64,000 nucleotides of DNA, from the NCBI GenBank assembly GCA_023512835.1, contig CM042090.1:26389783-26453782 (forward strand). The letters run 5' to 3'. The stretch comes from Taxillus chinensis (taxonomy: Eukaryota > Streptophyta > Magnoliopsida > Santalales > Loranthaceae). How positions within the stretch are numbered: position 1 is the stretch's first letter; every line of letters begins with the position of its first letter. A program made the translations under genes and the position numbers. Of the stretch, positions 35,901 through 48,900 are shown piece by piece. Under the pieces are notes generated by a model. The model was not told the origin of the DNA, ran no database searches, and worked only from the letters and a program-made list of their open reading frames with translations.

Positions 35901-38900
35901 ACTATTATTTAGCTATTTTTTGGCTTTTGTGGAGGTCAGTGCGAATTCCCTTACTCTTTTAATTCCCGTAACAAAATTGGACTGGTTTACAATACCTAGA
36001 TCAGCATGCATTCAAATTTTTCAAATTAAGAATGATGGAGATGATTGGGAGCAATAAAAACCTGTAAGCAAAGGAAATCAGCTGCGAAGCTTTTGAGAAT
36101 GGCCAATATTCCCCCAGAACGAGCTTTCCACCTGTAAGAAACAGAATTCACTGGAATATAGAGATTCAACCTATTGAGTAAATGTTGACAAATAAAAGAA
36201 TACTGAGAACTAAATTGATGTGGCACCCGAGAAAATAGTACATAAAAGTAAATAAATTAACAAGAAGAATGTGTAAAGGAGGAGCAAAACACGCTCCCTG
36301 CACAAATATATATATTTATATGAAAAAGAGAATTCTGACAGTTCTGACTTCTGATTCACAATCACCCCAAAAAAGGAAGCCTAGCCCTTCCCATTCAAAG
36401 TACAGCAAACTCCTTTGTGTTTTGCCTCTGGTTCTTCCACTACGCTTCCAAACCCTCTTCATTTCTATTTTCTGAAATTTCTAATCCTCGTCTTCTTTTT
36501 TCTTCTTCTTTTGCTCTTCTCTGGAGTGGTACCTATATACTCCCCTCTTACTTATTCAACTATACACCCTGCAAAAATCCTGCTGAATAATGTTTTGAGT
36601 TGGTATGACAATGGTGGATACTTTTGAGAAGGGAACTTGAACCTTAAATGCCTTCTAAATCAATTAGAATTTTGTTTGGGCTATTAAATAAATGCATTTG
36701 AATTGCATTCTTTCTTCATAGCAAGATTACAATCACTATCATTTTAACAAATTATATTACCTTCCTTGATACTATTATTGAATTATTACCAAAACTTATG
36801 AAGCACATTTTGAGTTGATACATTGGAAAATGGACATTTCCATTTAGGATTTAACACTCATACTTACATGTCACGTCAAACACACGTGGCAAAATTTGCC
36901 ATGCAAGCACAAACCTGACAGCCAGTTGGCACACTTGGATGTTTGCATAGAAGGGTTCTACTCTTTTAAAGAAATTAATATCATATTAGTTTCTAGAATT
37001 AAAGGAAGTAGATGGTAGTTGAACACGTTAAATGTAATTTATCTGTAGCTCTTAAATTGGATTGATTTCCACCATCAATTTGAGTAGATGTTTGGAAAGG
37101 ATCTTTTATCCAAATTATCCAAAAGAATAACAATCGAAGCATTATACTCTCTCTCTCTCTCTCGTTAAAGAATTGAGCTAGTGAGTGAGGCATATCTTGA
37201 GTGAAGAAGTGAATTTCAAAACCGGGGTTTAAAAAATAACACTGACATAAAGCAACCATAACAGGTTGCAATGTACTGTAATAACCCTCCAAACAAAAAT
37301 CAAATTAATTCTCTCATCCACGCATGCATGGATGTAAGAATTCATTCTCATTAATCAGACCCATATTCATGAAGCACTTGAAAAGTGTCTAGTAAAATGG
37401 GGCCACAAACATGGCAAGGTATTAAGGATTTTTTTTAAATGTCATCAACACATGTACTGTACTGTATCCATGACCAGCAAAATCTGCCCAGATACATGTT
37501 TCCAATCATAAATGCAAAATAGATATTTTTATGACCTTACTCCATACATGGTCAATGCACTACTGATGAACGCCAAAAATGATGAAAGGTGCAAGGCTGC
37601 TCAATAATGGCATCGAAGGTGGCCTGTGGTCAATGGTAAAAAATGATGCTGTAAGCAACTAAGCATCTGGATCTGACAAGCTAGGCAGGCTGAAGGATAT
37701 TGATGCAGTGATCCAAAATTCTAAGACAAATTAAGGGCTCATTTGGTAAGCGGGAATGAAATGGAGGGGAATGGAATTAGCATGGGAATGGAATGGAATG
37801 GGAAAGGGCATGGGAATGGTTCATTATCTTATCTATGTTTGGTATACAATACCATATATAGGGTAATGTATAACAAATTACCATAGCACCCACCCCGGCC
37901 CCACCTCTCCCCCATCGCCCACAGCCCCCCCTTCCCCCGTCGCGCACAGCACCCCCCCTCCCCCCCCTTCCCCCCGTCGCGCGCAGCGCTTCCCCCCTCC
38001 CCCCTCCCCGTCGAGCACAGATCTCCCCTTCCCCCACCGCGCAAATCTCCCCTCCCCTCACGTCGCGGGCCACGCACAGTGCCCCCTCTCCCCGTCTGCG
38101 CAAATCCCCCCCTTCCCCCTCCCCTCTCCCCGCCGTCGCAGATCCCCCTCCCCCGTCGAACGCAGATCTTCCCTTCCCCCCTCCCCGCCGCAAATCCCCC
38201 CCCCTCCCCCTCACATCGCGGGCCACACGCAATGCCCCCTCTCCCGCAGCCGCTTCCCCCTTCCCCCCTTGCGCCTCCCTCCCTCCCCGCCGCACGCAGC
38301 CCCCCATCCCCCCCGTCGCGCTTCCCCCTCCCCCCGCCGCGCGCAGTGCCCCCCACAGCCAGAAGTCGAAGCTGTTGTCTCCAGCGCGTCAACCCATGAG
38401 AACAAGAACAGTGTCGGACGAGTCTGCTTGGGGTTAGGTGGCGGTCGGGCAGCGGTCACGGCTGGGAGGGAAGGGCGGGCGGTCAGGCATGGGGGGAGGG
38501 GAGCGTTGCAGCGTGCAGGAGATAGCGAAAGGGCAACGTTGGAATTCGATTCCCATGTGCGTGGGAATGTTTTAAAACCTGGTATATGGGGGAAATCGAT
38601 TTCACCCTACATAGGGGAATCTCATTCCCGTGGAAATCATCCATTCCCTCCTCTTTGGGTGACCAAACGTGGGAATGGAAATGAATTCCATTCTATTCCA
38701 TTCCTGCGTATCAAACGTACCCTAAAATGTTGTTTTACATAGGGATTGGGGAGCTTACGTGTGCGAATGCTGTATGGGGCTCTGATTATGCTGCTTCTTA
38801 GAGTGATTAGATGACAAATTTATCAAATTTTGGTTTTACTCTCACAAAATGTTCAGGACATAATTATAAAAGAAACTCAAAGTACTGCTGCAGGGGATTC

Positions 38901-41471
38901 AAATGTCACAAAATTAAGAACAAAAGTGCAGAAAAAGGAAGTGCTAATATATAATCATGTCAGCATGTCTATGTAAGACACAATGAACACGCATACAAGT
39001 GTGTAGGCCAGTTAATGTTAATGAACTGAGTTACTCGGGAATAGTTCACAAAAAGCTTCCTAAGTCTGATTTTAAGCTCGCGATTTTAATGAGTTTGAAC
39101 CCTTTAGTCTTCGGCTCATAAGCTTAATGAACCCAAATCTTATAAGCTCATATTATTATATAAATCAATTTGTAAAATTTTAAATAATATTATTATATTA
39201 TTAACTTATTATATTAATGTGTTGATATTTGGTTGAATGATTTGAGATAAATGTGTTAATATTCTAATTTCTTGGCTAAGTTTAGTAAAACCAGTTTGGT
39301 GAGCCAAGCCCATGAGACGGATCAGCTCAGCTCAACTCATTAATAACCCTGCATGTGTGTGCCTTAAAAAATTCAACCTCCAAAATTAAAGGAAGGGTTA
39401 CATAATGAGATTCATATGGCAAAATTAAGAGCAGCCATATGCATAAAACAATTAGAAGGAATTTATCAATTATGTCAGTATGCGCATGAAGTAATTATAT
39501 GGGTAATTAAGGTACTAAATAGATACTAAATTATGTTCAGCACGCCAGAGGCTCTCAATAATTTATAAATTATGTCATATACAAAAAAGAAGTAAGAATT
39601 TATAAAGTAGGCAATTAAGGTTCTTATATTTAGTTATTTACCTAAGACAAGGTGATGGGGAATGTGGAAACAAAGAACTCTTCACGTACACCTACACAAC
39701 AAAATGTCCTTTAGTGTAGAAAACAAAGTCAGTTTTTTTTGTTATTAGAGCAAAGTATTTCATATTATGATAGCAAGAAGACAAACCTTGTTGCAGGAAA
39801 CAAGCATTGACGAGTTCTACCCTCACTACTTAATATATAATGTAAGAAAGAGCAAATATGATGTTCAATTTCATACTTACAATTTTCAACTTTGTTTTTT
39901 CTCCGTGGATTACAAATAAAATAATTGAAACATTTCTCGAATAACAAAAGAATTGATATATATAACAAAAGAAAAATAATTAATTAAGAATTGATACAGT
40001 TTTTGCTAAAAATCCATGAATACATTAGCAACACAGTTGCGGGAGAGACATATCAGTGTCAACAACAAGAAATGAGAGCCCAAAAGAGTTTTTCTTTATT
40101 TTTGTTGTCCATTCATGATGTGCACTCATTGACCTAAAGCCGCCTCTCAACTGTCGGAGCATGTGAAAGGACTGATGTACATAAAAGACAGAAATAGCCG
40201 AGCTCCATTCATTGTGATGAGGACAAGGATTTAGGAAGAGAATAACATAAACTTTAGGACATGAGAACCCCAACAGGCATTTTATGACTAGCCAGTTCCC
40301 CTTCTTCCTAAATGGAAGGTAATATAATTCAAACAAACTCCAAAAATTGCCTTTGATAGTGAATAATTGTTGAAAAAATTAAAGGATATTTAGGGAGGGA
40401 CTCCCTTGGAAAAAGGCCAGCTAAAAGTCGGGCTCAATAGAAGATGCTCTCCTTATGTAGGAGAACCATGGTCATACTATTGGAATCTCCAAACCAAGAA
40501 CACCATCATCAGTTGCAATGACAGCTCCGTGAACCCAAAAACAGACCCATGTGTCATATACGCTTTTATAACAAGGGAACAAATAAAGCTAATATTACAC
40601 CAAACATGAGTTCCATCAATCACCTGCTGTCAAGAATGCAATAACCGCTGTGTTTGAGTCTCAATTTCCTAAACTTCCATGGTATCATTTGATTCCAAGT
40701 GAACATGTACTTCCTCTTTTTTTCATTAAACAGTATATTTATCAACGTAGAGATTATAGAAGTGACTATTCTCTCATTTTTCAGACCAGATGTACAAGAT
40801 AGGTTCACTTTTATACATAAAGTTCTAGAATTTCATTTGTGGGACTTCTCTGAGGATAAGTTCTTTATTTATTGGCAACTTTTTTTTATTCCTTCTCCAT
40901 TGAGGCCAAAAGTATATTTTACAGGAACAAAGAAACCAACATGATCGATATAAATGCAATGCTAATAATCTAAAGAAACAGAAAAACAATTATTTTAGAC
41001 ACTTGACACAAAGAAAACATGATAAATTGTTCTCATACCTGAGCCAGGATGTTATACGAGACAAGATGAAATTTGAAACCTACAATATTGTTTGGATGGG
41101 GCTTAATTAAATTGTAAATAATGAGCATTATAAACAGCAAACTCAAAACAAAACCAAAAAAATACAAGTTAAATACAGGTTGACATATACTCCCCATGCC
41201 CAATTGCCACTACTCAAATTAAGTAAACTCTTTGATCAGATTGCAAAGAAGAGGGCCAAAAGAATAATAAAACAGATAAGAGAAAGAAAATTTCTGTTTT
41301 TGCAATTCGCATAGAAAATAATGTAAAAATCTGAATCAGGATAAAGAAAGAACTATAAACATACCATCACAACCACCTTTAGAATTATTTTCACTTTTAT
41401 CCACCGAAATGAACTTTGAACACGATGGCATTGGTAGGCCCCGTATTGTGCTCCTATTTGGCAAACAATTT
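29922..41471 (-). CDS. CCR4/nocturnin-like deadenylase (carbon catabolite repressor 4 homolog)
   Basis: Nine exons keep phase on the minus strand: 41471-41365, 41079-41039, 39691-39642, 36131-36062, 34850-34729, 34311-34178, 31618-31471, 31336-31189 and 30233-29922 (stop TAG), about 376 codons. The endonuclease/exonuclease/phosphatase fold is marked by FHLVSYNILAQ (active-site Asn), DFLCLQELDEYDGFY (metal-binding Glu), KRDCVGIMAAFK, VANTHLYW, VSGDFNSTPGDE (Asp/Asn) and HHPSDHLPIGAEF (final Asp-His). Members shorten poly(A) tails of mRNA with Mg2+. The text is closest, from memory, to Arabidopsis CCR4-4 (At1g31500). All metal and catalytic motifs are present, so the enzyme looks intact. The N-terminus is unresolved: a first exon may lie near 43063-42780. 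Introns are large and hold an L1 fragment, a TIR element and simple repeats. Confidence 0.88.
32430..33000 (-). mobile_element. L1 LINE fragment, 3' end of ORF2 (zf-RVT)
   Basis: In a CCR4 intron, on the same strand as the gene. Minus-strand text reads WRPNLALVFRLRTFTFF, then CKVQ..., YLFLHCLYVWELWDMIMDLF and HYLFWCIWRNVYVFDDREQ. This is the zinc-binding reverse-transcriptase tail typical of plant L1 ORF2. Stops and frameshifts are present, and the upstream RT is absent. Confidence 0.8.
33089..33309 (+). pseudogene. Coding-like fragment antisense to CCR4, unknown protein
   Basis: Plus-strand frame of about 72 codons without stops: RFVSCCQDIDPRDVVESTP, then SQWKRHSGLNQFGDSYASSS and SEDAMERVPRQPSFSSEHF before TAA. 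Residue composition is protein-like and the stretch is GC-richer than the intron around it. It begins after TTTTAGAG, which could be an old splice acceptor. A second coding-like patch follows at about 33466-33660 (LLDAVLAARIDGIFMRNTTP). I cannot name the source gene. It may be a transduplicated host gene fragment or exons of a nested gene. Confidence 0.4.
35420..35920. repeat. GC-richer repeat block in CCR4 intron, MITE-like arms
   Basis: 35580-35740 repeats GATGGATCTCT / CTGGCGACGATCTA words in tandem. Flanks carry TAGCTAAA / TTTAGCCAG motifs like the TIR-element arms elsewhere in the window. I could not find matching termini or a target duplication, so the element type is open. Confidence 0.4.
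37735..38722. mobile_element. PIF/Harbinger-like TIR element with C-rich tandem core
   Basis: Inserted in a CCR4 intron (between exons 36131-36062 and 39691-39642). Left terminus GGGCTCATTTGGTAAGCGGG; complement of the right terminus GGGTACGTTTGATACGCAGG; flanked by the 3-bp duplication TAA (37732-37734, 38723-38725). Arms are GGAATGGAATGG-rich. The core 37880-38350 is almost pure CCCCTTCCCCC with CGTCGCGCGCAG spacers in tandem. Large open frames on both strands of the core are compositional. It shares arms with the element at 14609-15288. Confidence 0.8.
39060..39350. repeat. Unassigned dispersed-repeat-like segment in CCR4 intron
   Basis: GC-richer ends (AAGCTCGCGATTTTAATGAG, TTGGTGAGCCAAGCCCATGA, AGCTCAGCTCAACTCATTAA) around an AT-only centre. 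The composition is typical of decayed transposon ends, but no termini are defined. Confidence 0.3.
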
Positions 41472-41569
41472 CTGCGCCACAGCAGTTAAAAACATTGGAA
41501 CTTCTTCCTTTCAAATCAGAAAATGTGGAGTGCGTAGCAAAAAGGTTAATACAACAAATCTACAAAATT

Positions 41570-41570
41570 A

Positions 41571-41646
<76 letters not shown>
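41570..41646. repeat. (TTA)n microsatellite, about 25 units
   Basis: Perfect trinucleotide array just upstream (in gene orientation) of the first confirmed CCR4 exon. It creates artificial poly-Ile/poly-Leu frames. Confidence 0.95.
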
Positions 41647-43063
41647 TTGCATCATTATCACACCCACTTATTTCACCATAGCAAAAAGACATATTTAGTC
41701 ATTCCCCTTAGAGCATTAACATTAAATTCGCCAAATACTTTTTAAAATTATACATTCGCAAGCAAATATTATAAAGTGCCCTCAAATTCCGTATTTTATC
41801 TAAAAACTTTTTCAAACTGTAAACTTCTACTATACTGATTCACTAATTTGGAGAATTAATATAGTAAAAGTTCACAGTTTGAAAAACAATTTGGATAAAA
41901 TACATACTCCAAGAGCACTTTATAGTTATATGTAATTCATGTACAATTTTAAAAAATATTTGACGAATTCCATGTCAGTGCTTTTAAAAGCCCACTTATT
42001 CCTTTCCTCCTCACACGCCAATGAAATGGGTAAATGATCAAAGAAATAATTTTATTTATTGATTACAACTTTACATATAGCTTTGATAATTTGGAGAAAA
42101 CAATAACTCTAAAATTTGGTTATCAGTTATTTAAGTTTTGTTTTATTCAATTCTTGTGTTGGGGAATTACTTCAATTTTAACGTGAATTATATGCATGAG
42201 CAATACAACACGGCACAGAGGAAGGGATAACATTAACCACAATTTGACAAGAAAATACCATATTTGGCATTTTTTTTCAATTGCCGGTGTAAAAAACATG
42301 ACCGTAAATTGCCATGTTTTTTCTGCATACTAACTAGTATTCTCCTAGAATATGCACAAAAGAGTTGTCAGCCATGCCACATACACGGAAGAGAATACAA
42401 AAGCAGAGTGTGACCCTTTATATAAAAAAAAAATGACCATGTTTGGAATGTAATGAGTAAAAAAAATGGTCGTTAGTGGTCAAGCCCAACTTTAGCGTCG
42501 GATCCATGGTAGTTGGTAAAATAAGTCAAAAATAGTTTCACTTGATTGTATGACTATCAATCAGATATTAGTGTCCTGATCTTATGGGATTAATTTGTCA
42601 TTGGGGTCATGATAACTACTGTTAGTTAGTGGGTTAGTGGTAGGCTGGTAGCTATTAGTGGGATGCAACCGTTGATGTAAAGCCTATATATAAAGGGTTG
42701 TGTTATGAATTTATCTTATCTTATCAATCTAATTAATGCAATAGAGAATGTTTTACCTTCCCTGCCTGCTTGATTTAACCTATAGGTCTAGCTTGTAACA
42801 CATGTTTCCCTATATGTAAAACCCAGAACGTTACACGATGCCTTACGCTTAGGGTTTCTATGCTTATTAATCGAAACCCATGCACTACAAACCGTTGAAC
42901 AAATAGATTGAGTAAAAATAGGCTGATTATGGGGTGGTGTTGAACGACGACGACGACTAAAGATTCAAACAAATCGGACAGCCAGATAAGAGTGTTTGAG
43001 GGGATGCGCGCACCTTGAGGATGAGAAAAAAGTACGAGGAAGCGAAGAGAGAGTCATGATCAT
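41647..43063 (-). other. CCR4 5' region: possible first exon and LTR-like promoter segment
   Basis: Minus strand from ATG 43063 reads MIMTLSSLPRTFFSSSRC, a Ser/Arg/Thr-rich start typical of organelle transit peptides. After an in-frame TGA it continues IFSRRRRSTPPHNQPIF and so on to about 42795. This could be the true first exon with a disabling stop or a base error. 42430-42770 contains GCCTATATATAAAGGG followed by an A/T leader on the plus strand and resembles the TATA/R region of a retroviral-type LTR; boundaries are not defined. No exon joins these to 41471 in phase that I can prove. Confidence 0.35.
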
Positions 43064-44291
43064 GGTACTTACTCTCTCAGCTTTTTGTCTGTCTGAATTT
43101 GGAAGCTCGCTAATTAATTGAATTTTAAAACAAAAACAAAAAACAGGATTTTGTAGGAAATGTAGCGTAGGAGATAGAAGCGAGATAGATAATCAGTCCC
43201 CTCAACTTCGAGCGTAAATGCTTAGAAAAAACAAAAACAATTCGAGCAAGTTTGGTTGGAGTTCGGGCAATGAAAATCCGCAACTCATGTATCTATAAAA
43301 TATTTTATAGTGATCTAGTTAATTTTTCGCAACTTTAATTAAAAAAATAAAAAAAATATTTATTTATTACATTTTAGTTTGTTCCGATTAAAGTTGCAAA
43401 AATATTTGTTATATCAGCATAAAATATTAAATTTTAAAATAAATGTCAACGACCTATCAAAATAGTATATATTAACATGGTACGTGCTTATCTTTGCTAC
43501 GACAACGAATTATATTTTTAAAAATAATTAAAAAAAATTAAAAATAAAAATAAAAAACACGTCCGTCAAATATATCAACTTGCAAAATTATTCTCATTAA
43601 ATTGATTTAGCCTTAAAACTTAACTTAATAACTATTTTTAAAAAAAAAATAAACCCTCTAAACATAATATTCATATCATTGAAAAGTAGTATCTAATTAT
43701 AATATAAATTTATTTTAAAAAAATTGTACACCTATAATGTTTTGCCACTAAAAAATAATTTTAAGAATTTAATTGTTTCAATATAGATAAAAAATACTTT
43801 ATTTATTAATTATTCTAAAAAAATCAAAAAAAAATGTTGTTGCAAATAAATTATTTGAGTGGCTAATTATTTTGAAAAAACTTGAACGCCATATTATATT
43901 TTACTTAAACCATATATTTTCGCTAAAAGTATTATAACATTTAAACTGTAACCTCCGATACGAAAAAGTATAATTTATATTAATTTGATAAAAATTTAAA
44001 ACTCGAATATAATTTTTCATTTTAAATAATTAAAATTTATCTATATAAATAATTTTAAATAAATATCTAATTCATAAAAAAAAATTATATCATTCAAACT
44101 ATTATAAAACTTCAAATTTATATTTGATCACTACATCCGTATATAAATCATAAATAATTTACTGCATAAATACCTTTTATACTTAAAAATAATAATAAAT
44201 TCCTTGCTTTTAAAAATCATAAGCAATTTATATTTATAAGCTTTGTAATTAATCAAATGAGTCCCGATTCACCATGTTTTCCGATTATTTA
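43064..44291. other. AT-rich intergenic DNA, no gene seen
   Basis: CT-rich sequence at 43050-43100 may belong to the CCR4 leader. 43300-44260 is extremely A/T-rich with no coding signal. Confidence 0.6.
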
Positions 44292-44738
44292 CCCTTTGCT
44301 TGGCAAAGTGTGGAAAATAGGTGGAAGAATTTGATAGGAAAGAGGTATAGAAAGAAAATAGATGGAAAGAAAATAGGTGAAAAAAATAGGTGTTTGGTTG
44401 ATGTGGAAAAGAGGTGGAAGATGTATTTTTTTATAATATAAATAAACTTTAAAAAAAGTTTAAAAAAAGTAATATAATATGAAATATCAATTTAACCAAA
44501 TTATAATATTATTAACTTTAAGCAAATAAGGACAGTTTTGGAAAAGTACATGAACAGTACATTTTCCATAGCAATTCACGGCATCAAGGCAAGGAAAATG
44601 ATGCACACATTTCAATGCAACTTTTGCTTTTTTCCATGCATTTTCTATAGCTCTTCTATATTTACCAAGCAAAGGAAAAAACATTTTCCACCAACTTTTC
44701 ATATTCCATGCCAAAATCCATAGTAACCAAGCAGGGGG
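44292..44738. mobile_element. Miniature TIR element, PIF/Harbinger-like
   Basis: 447 bp. Left terminus CCCTTTGCTTGGCAAAGTG and complement of the right terminus CCCCCTGCTTGGTTACTAT, flanked by TTA (44289-44291, 44739-44741). Inner arms carry GGTGGAAAATAGG / TTTTCCACC motifs. No coding capacity and no GC-rich core, unlike the larger elements here. Confidence 0.75.
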
Positions 44739-45989
44739 TTAAGGCTCATGTTTGCCGGTGTTTGAAATCACATATTTTCTTTATAAGTTTTTCAAAATAG
44801 TTAAACATTCAAAATTACAATTGAACATATAATAATGATTAAAAAACCTACAGACAAAATGACTATATAAAATAGGACTTTAGAAACTAAACACTAAATA
44901 TAATGAATTTATATATTTAGAGCATCTCCAACACTGTTATATATGTTTTTTTTGCATGTGAATAAAATTTTAAATATAGACTATTTTTCAACTTACACTC
45001 CAACATTCATCTTTAAATTATTTATATTTTTATTAAATATTCTTTTTTTATTTTTCTATCACCCTCATCTTCATGTGTATGTCGTCTCTCGTATTCACGC
45101 ATCCCTCATATTCATGCCTAAACACCTGTGTGTCATCACCCAGTCTTTTCGGCCGCAAAAGCCCCTTCATTAATTCATGGTAAATGCCAACATCTGGCTT
45201 CTCAACCCTTTCGCTCATTGAACTATCATCCAATTATATAAATTAACTTGTCGTGTCATAGCAATTGATAATCTATTTTCACAATTATGAATGAGGCTTA
45301 TGGCCTGTTTACTTATATTTATAAAAAAAAATAATGTTGTGTGAGATTGTATAATTGATAAATAATATATATATATATATATATAGATAATTTTAATGAC
45401 ATGATAAAAGAGGGAAAACATATAATATTATAAATAAATTATAGTCTTTCACATTAATTATAATCTTGTGATAATATTGTCTGTTACACATTATTTTTAA
45501 TTTATAAATACATATTTTGCTTAATAAATAACTATTGTGAGTGATCAAACAAGTGTACAACGACTTTGTTTCATTGAATATTAAAAGTGAATTATTAACT
45601 TTATTTCATTCGAACGCCAAATTTATTATTCAAAAGTGAATACCACGTACCATTATATCAATTACCAAACCATATTCAAAAATGTTGTACCACCAGGACC
45701 ATAACATTGTTGATTTGAAAAATCCAGTAGCATAACAGCTACACATACAACCAAACCAACACAAGCATCAAAGCAAACCCAACAACAAAATAGCATAACA
45801 GCTTCACAATAAGAATAATAATAATAATAACAAACACCAATCCATAATAACACATGCAACATAGCCATGATGTAAATAGTAATAAGAATAATAATAATAA
45901 TGAGGGGTCATATCCATCTCCAAGAGGCAACTCTATGACCAAAAGCCAACCAAGAGAATAATCAGCAAGCCTCAAATAGACCAGCCGCC
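44739..45989. other. AT-rich intergenic DNA
   Basis: AGAGCATCTCCAACA at 44920-44934 is a single MITE-type terminus without a partner. (AT)n lies at 45365-45385. 45790-45900 holds (AAT)n-like tracts next to the L1 3' end. No gene seen. Confidence 0.5.
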
Positions 45990-48900
45990 TTGAGATCAAA
46001 ACTAGAAACCACTACAACAAGTTAGCGGCAAAACAAAGTGCAGGCCACAAGCACCTTCACAGCCAACTAGACTATAGAGGCAATCATTTCCGGTGACCCA
46101 AATCACCCAAGGAATAACACCACCCAAACTAAGCAGGGATAGCCCTAACTAAGAATTCCAAGAGGCACGAGCGAACCAAGCCTCAATGAAAGCCGGGAAA
46201 GACGAGCAGTGGTTGGAGAAGCCACTTACACGACCAAAATAAGACTAAAGTAAGATAGCCAACTCACTCTCCACCAACAAATGATTCAAAGTTTATTCCT
46301 AAGGGGACTTATAGCAAACACATTGGGAAGCCATAGAGATGCCCCTTTTATTGAAAGAGATATCCACACCTACACGCTAATAGTAAGCTTTACAAAGGAA
46401 AAAACTGGTTTTGAGCAAGTGAATAGGATACCAAACAACCTTATAAATGCGGTTAGCAGGCTTAGAGTGACAGAGAGCCTTATACACACTCTTAACAGAG
46501 AAGACACCAGCAGGACCTTCTTCAAAGGTAAGCAAGTCAAGCTTTTGAGTGAAAGATAACGCTCTGAATGTAGTCCCAACATCCATAGAAAACCCATCAA
46601 GGACAGTGTCATGCACCGAATGCAAAGGCGTCACTGGCGGGTTATGATTAGAAGGAAAGAGAATGAAAGGCAGCCACCTATCCTGCCAAAGATCTTTCTC
46701 CCCTCTACCAATAATCCACCGAGAGTTGTCTTAAATAAAACCAAGTAGCATATGGATATTTTTCCAATAATGAGCAAACTCTTGGACATGACTTACCACT
46801 GGCCTCTGTGGGATAACCATATTTAAAGTGAAGGACAGAGGCCCACAAAGTATCTCCTTGGATAAAAGACCATGCTAATTTAGATTGTAAAGCAACCATC
46901 ATGACCACCAGTTGCTTAACACCTAAGCCACCTTCATCATACGGCAAATACACCTATTGTCAGTTGATCCAGTGAATGTGGGAGGCATTTTTTCTCGTCC
47001 ACAAAAAGTTAGCAATTATAGAATTGAGCTTTTTAAGCACCTTCTTAAGGAGTTTCAAAATAGATATAAGATAGAGAGGCATAATGCTCATGACACTTTT
47101 GAGAAGAACAATGTGACCCCCCAGGGTGAGGAGCCGATTTTTTCAATTATTAAAATAGAGGGCAATAAAATCCAAGAGGTCTTCAAAATAAGTGATCTTT
47201 AGCCGACCTTTAAAAAGAGGAACTCCGAGATAAGTGATAGGAGTAGTTTTATGCTGGAAGCTTGTGATCACCTTGACAGATTGAATAAGTCGAAAAAAAG
47301 ATCAGTCCGACAAGATGAAACCGCTCTTAAAGGGATTAGCAGACTGCCCACTTTAAACGGAATAACTAATAAGAAGAGCTTGAAGATTCCGTAAGGACCT
47401 CTTAGTCCCATTGAGGAAAACCAACATATCGTCAGCAAAGAAGAGGTGAGAGGGCCCAATAATAGAGCCACCAGAACCTTTATTCAATAAATAATCAAAA
47501 ATGTGACCCATGACAACCATGTCCTGAAGGTTACGAGAAAAAACCTCTTGGGCAATGATAAAAAGGCTCGGAGAGAGAGGGTCCCCTTGATGTAGACCCT
47601 GGCTAGGCTGAAAAAAACCAAATCGTTGTCCAAGATACCCAATAGAGAACCAAGTACTAGAAAAGCAATGGAACATCACGTCACGCCACACCAGATGAAA
47701 ACTAAATCTGTCAAAGCACTTTCAGGATAAAACATCATTCGATAGTGTTATATGCCTTAGCAATATCCACTTTTAGGATAGTGTTCTGCCCCTTCACCTT
47801 TTTATCAATATTATTGAGCATCTTCGTGGCAAGAGCAATATTCTCATGAATACTCCGCCCCGCCACAAAACCAACATGCTCCTTGGATATTAAACCTGGC
47901 AGAACTACCCGAAGACGATCATTGAGAAGCTTGGATAGAATGTTATAAGAGAAGTTGCATAACCCAATAGGCCTCATGTCACCAAAAGAGGTTGGATGAG
48001 GGACCTTGGGGAGAAGAATACCGTAGCACCCGCAGAAGATGGAATGGTAGCACCGCGAAAGAAATCCAAAATAAAAGAGATGATATCAGTCTATAAGACC
48101 TCCAAATTCCAAATAAAGAAATGCCTGTTACAGCCTGTCTGGACCGAGTGCACTGTCCGATTTGAGGGCTTTAATGACATCTAGAATTTCGAGCCAATCC
48201 GAAGGACAGATTAATTGCTCATTCTAGTCATAAGTGATAACTGACGGGATAACAGCAAAAAGACCATAAGAATAGGTACATTGCCTCTCCATTCAAGGCC
48301 TGGGATAAGTAAACATATTCTAAAAATAAGCAACAACCCTTCCTCCTATCACAGAGAAATCGTCCACAAAAGACTCATCTTCCAATTTAAGATGAAGCTT
48401 GGAAGTGCAATGTCTGTCCCGCATACAAGCATGAAAGAAAGCAGAGTTTTTATTACCCTCTTTGAGCCATTTGACTCGGGATTTTTCCTTTAAGACACCT
48501 TCCTCAATGGCAAGCAGATTAGAGTAGGCTTTCTGGGCATCCGCCGGACTGTGAAGATTAGCTTCAGAACCGTCTAGCTGGGCAGCAACTTCCAAGCGAA
48601 ATACAGAACGTTCCAGCTCTTATAATGCCCCAAAGTATGAGCTGCTTTTTAACAAGACTCAACTTCCTTTGGAATATGAACCAAGGAGAACCACCCAAAT
48701 CAATAGCCCACTATTGCCTAATAAGGGACACACAGTCAGTCTCCTAACCTCAATGTTTCTGAAACCGAAAGGGACCTCAGGGCTAAAAGGCAGCAGCCTC
48801 TTAAACCAATAGAGGGCTATGATCCGAAAGAATTCTAGGCAGGTGAGTGACCTGGTAGTGGGGAAACGCATGGTGCACCTCTGGATTAAGCAGCACACGA

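Noticed and set aside
37777..38742. ORFs up to 187 codons on both strands
   Set aside because: Artefacts of the C-rich tandem core of the PIF/Harbinger-like element (Gly/Arg or Pro/Ser-rich in every frame).
41416..41745. 109-codon frame with long poly-Ile
   Set aside because: Produced by the (TTA)n microsatellite.
45662..45999. Minus-strand hydrophobic ORFs of 68-86 codons
   Set aside because: Low-complexity (AAT)n tracts in and beyond the L1 3' end; no protein family.
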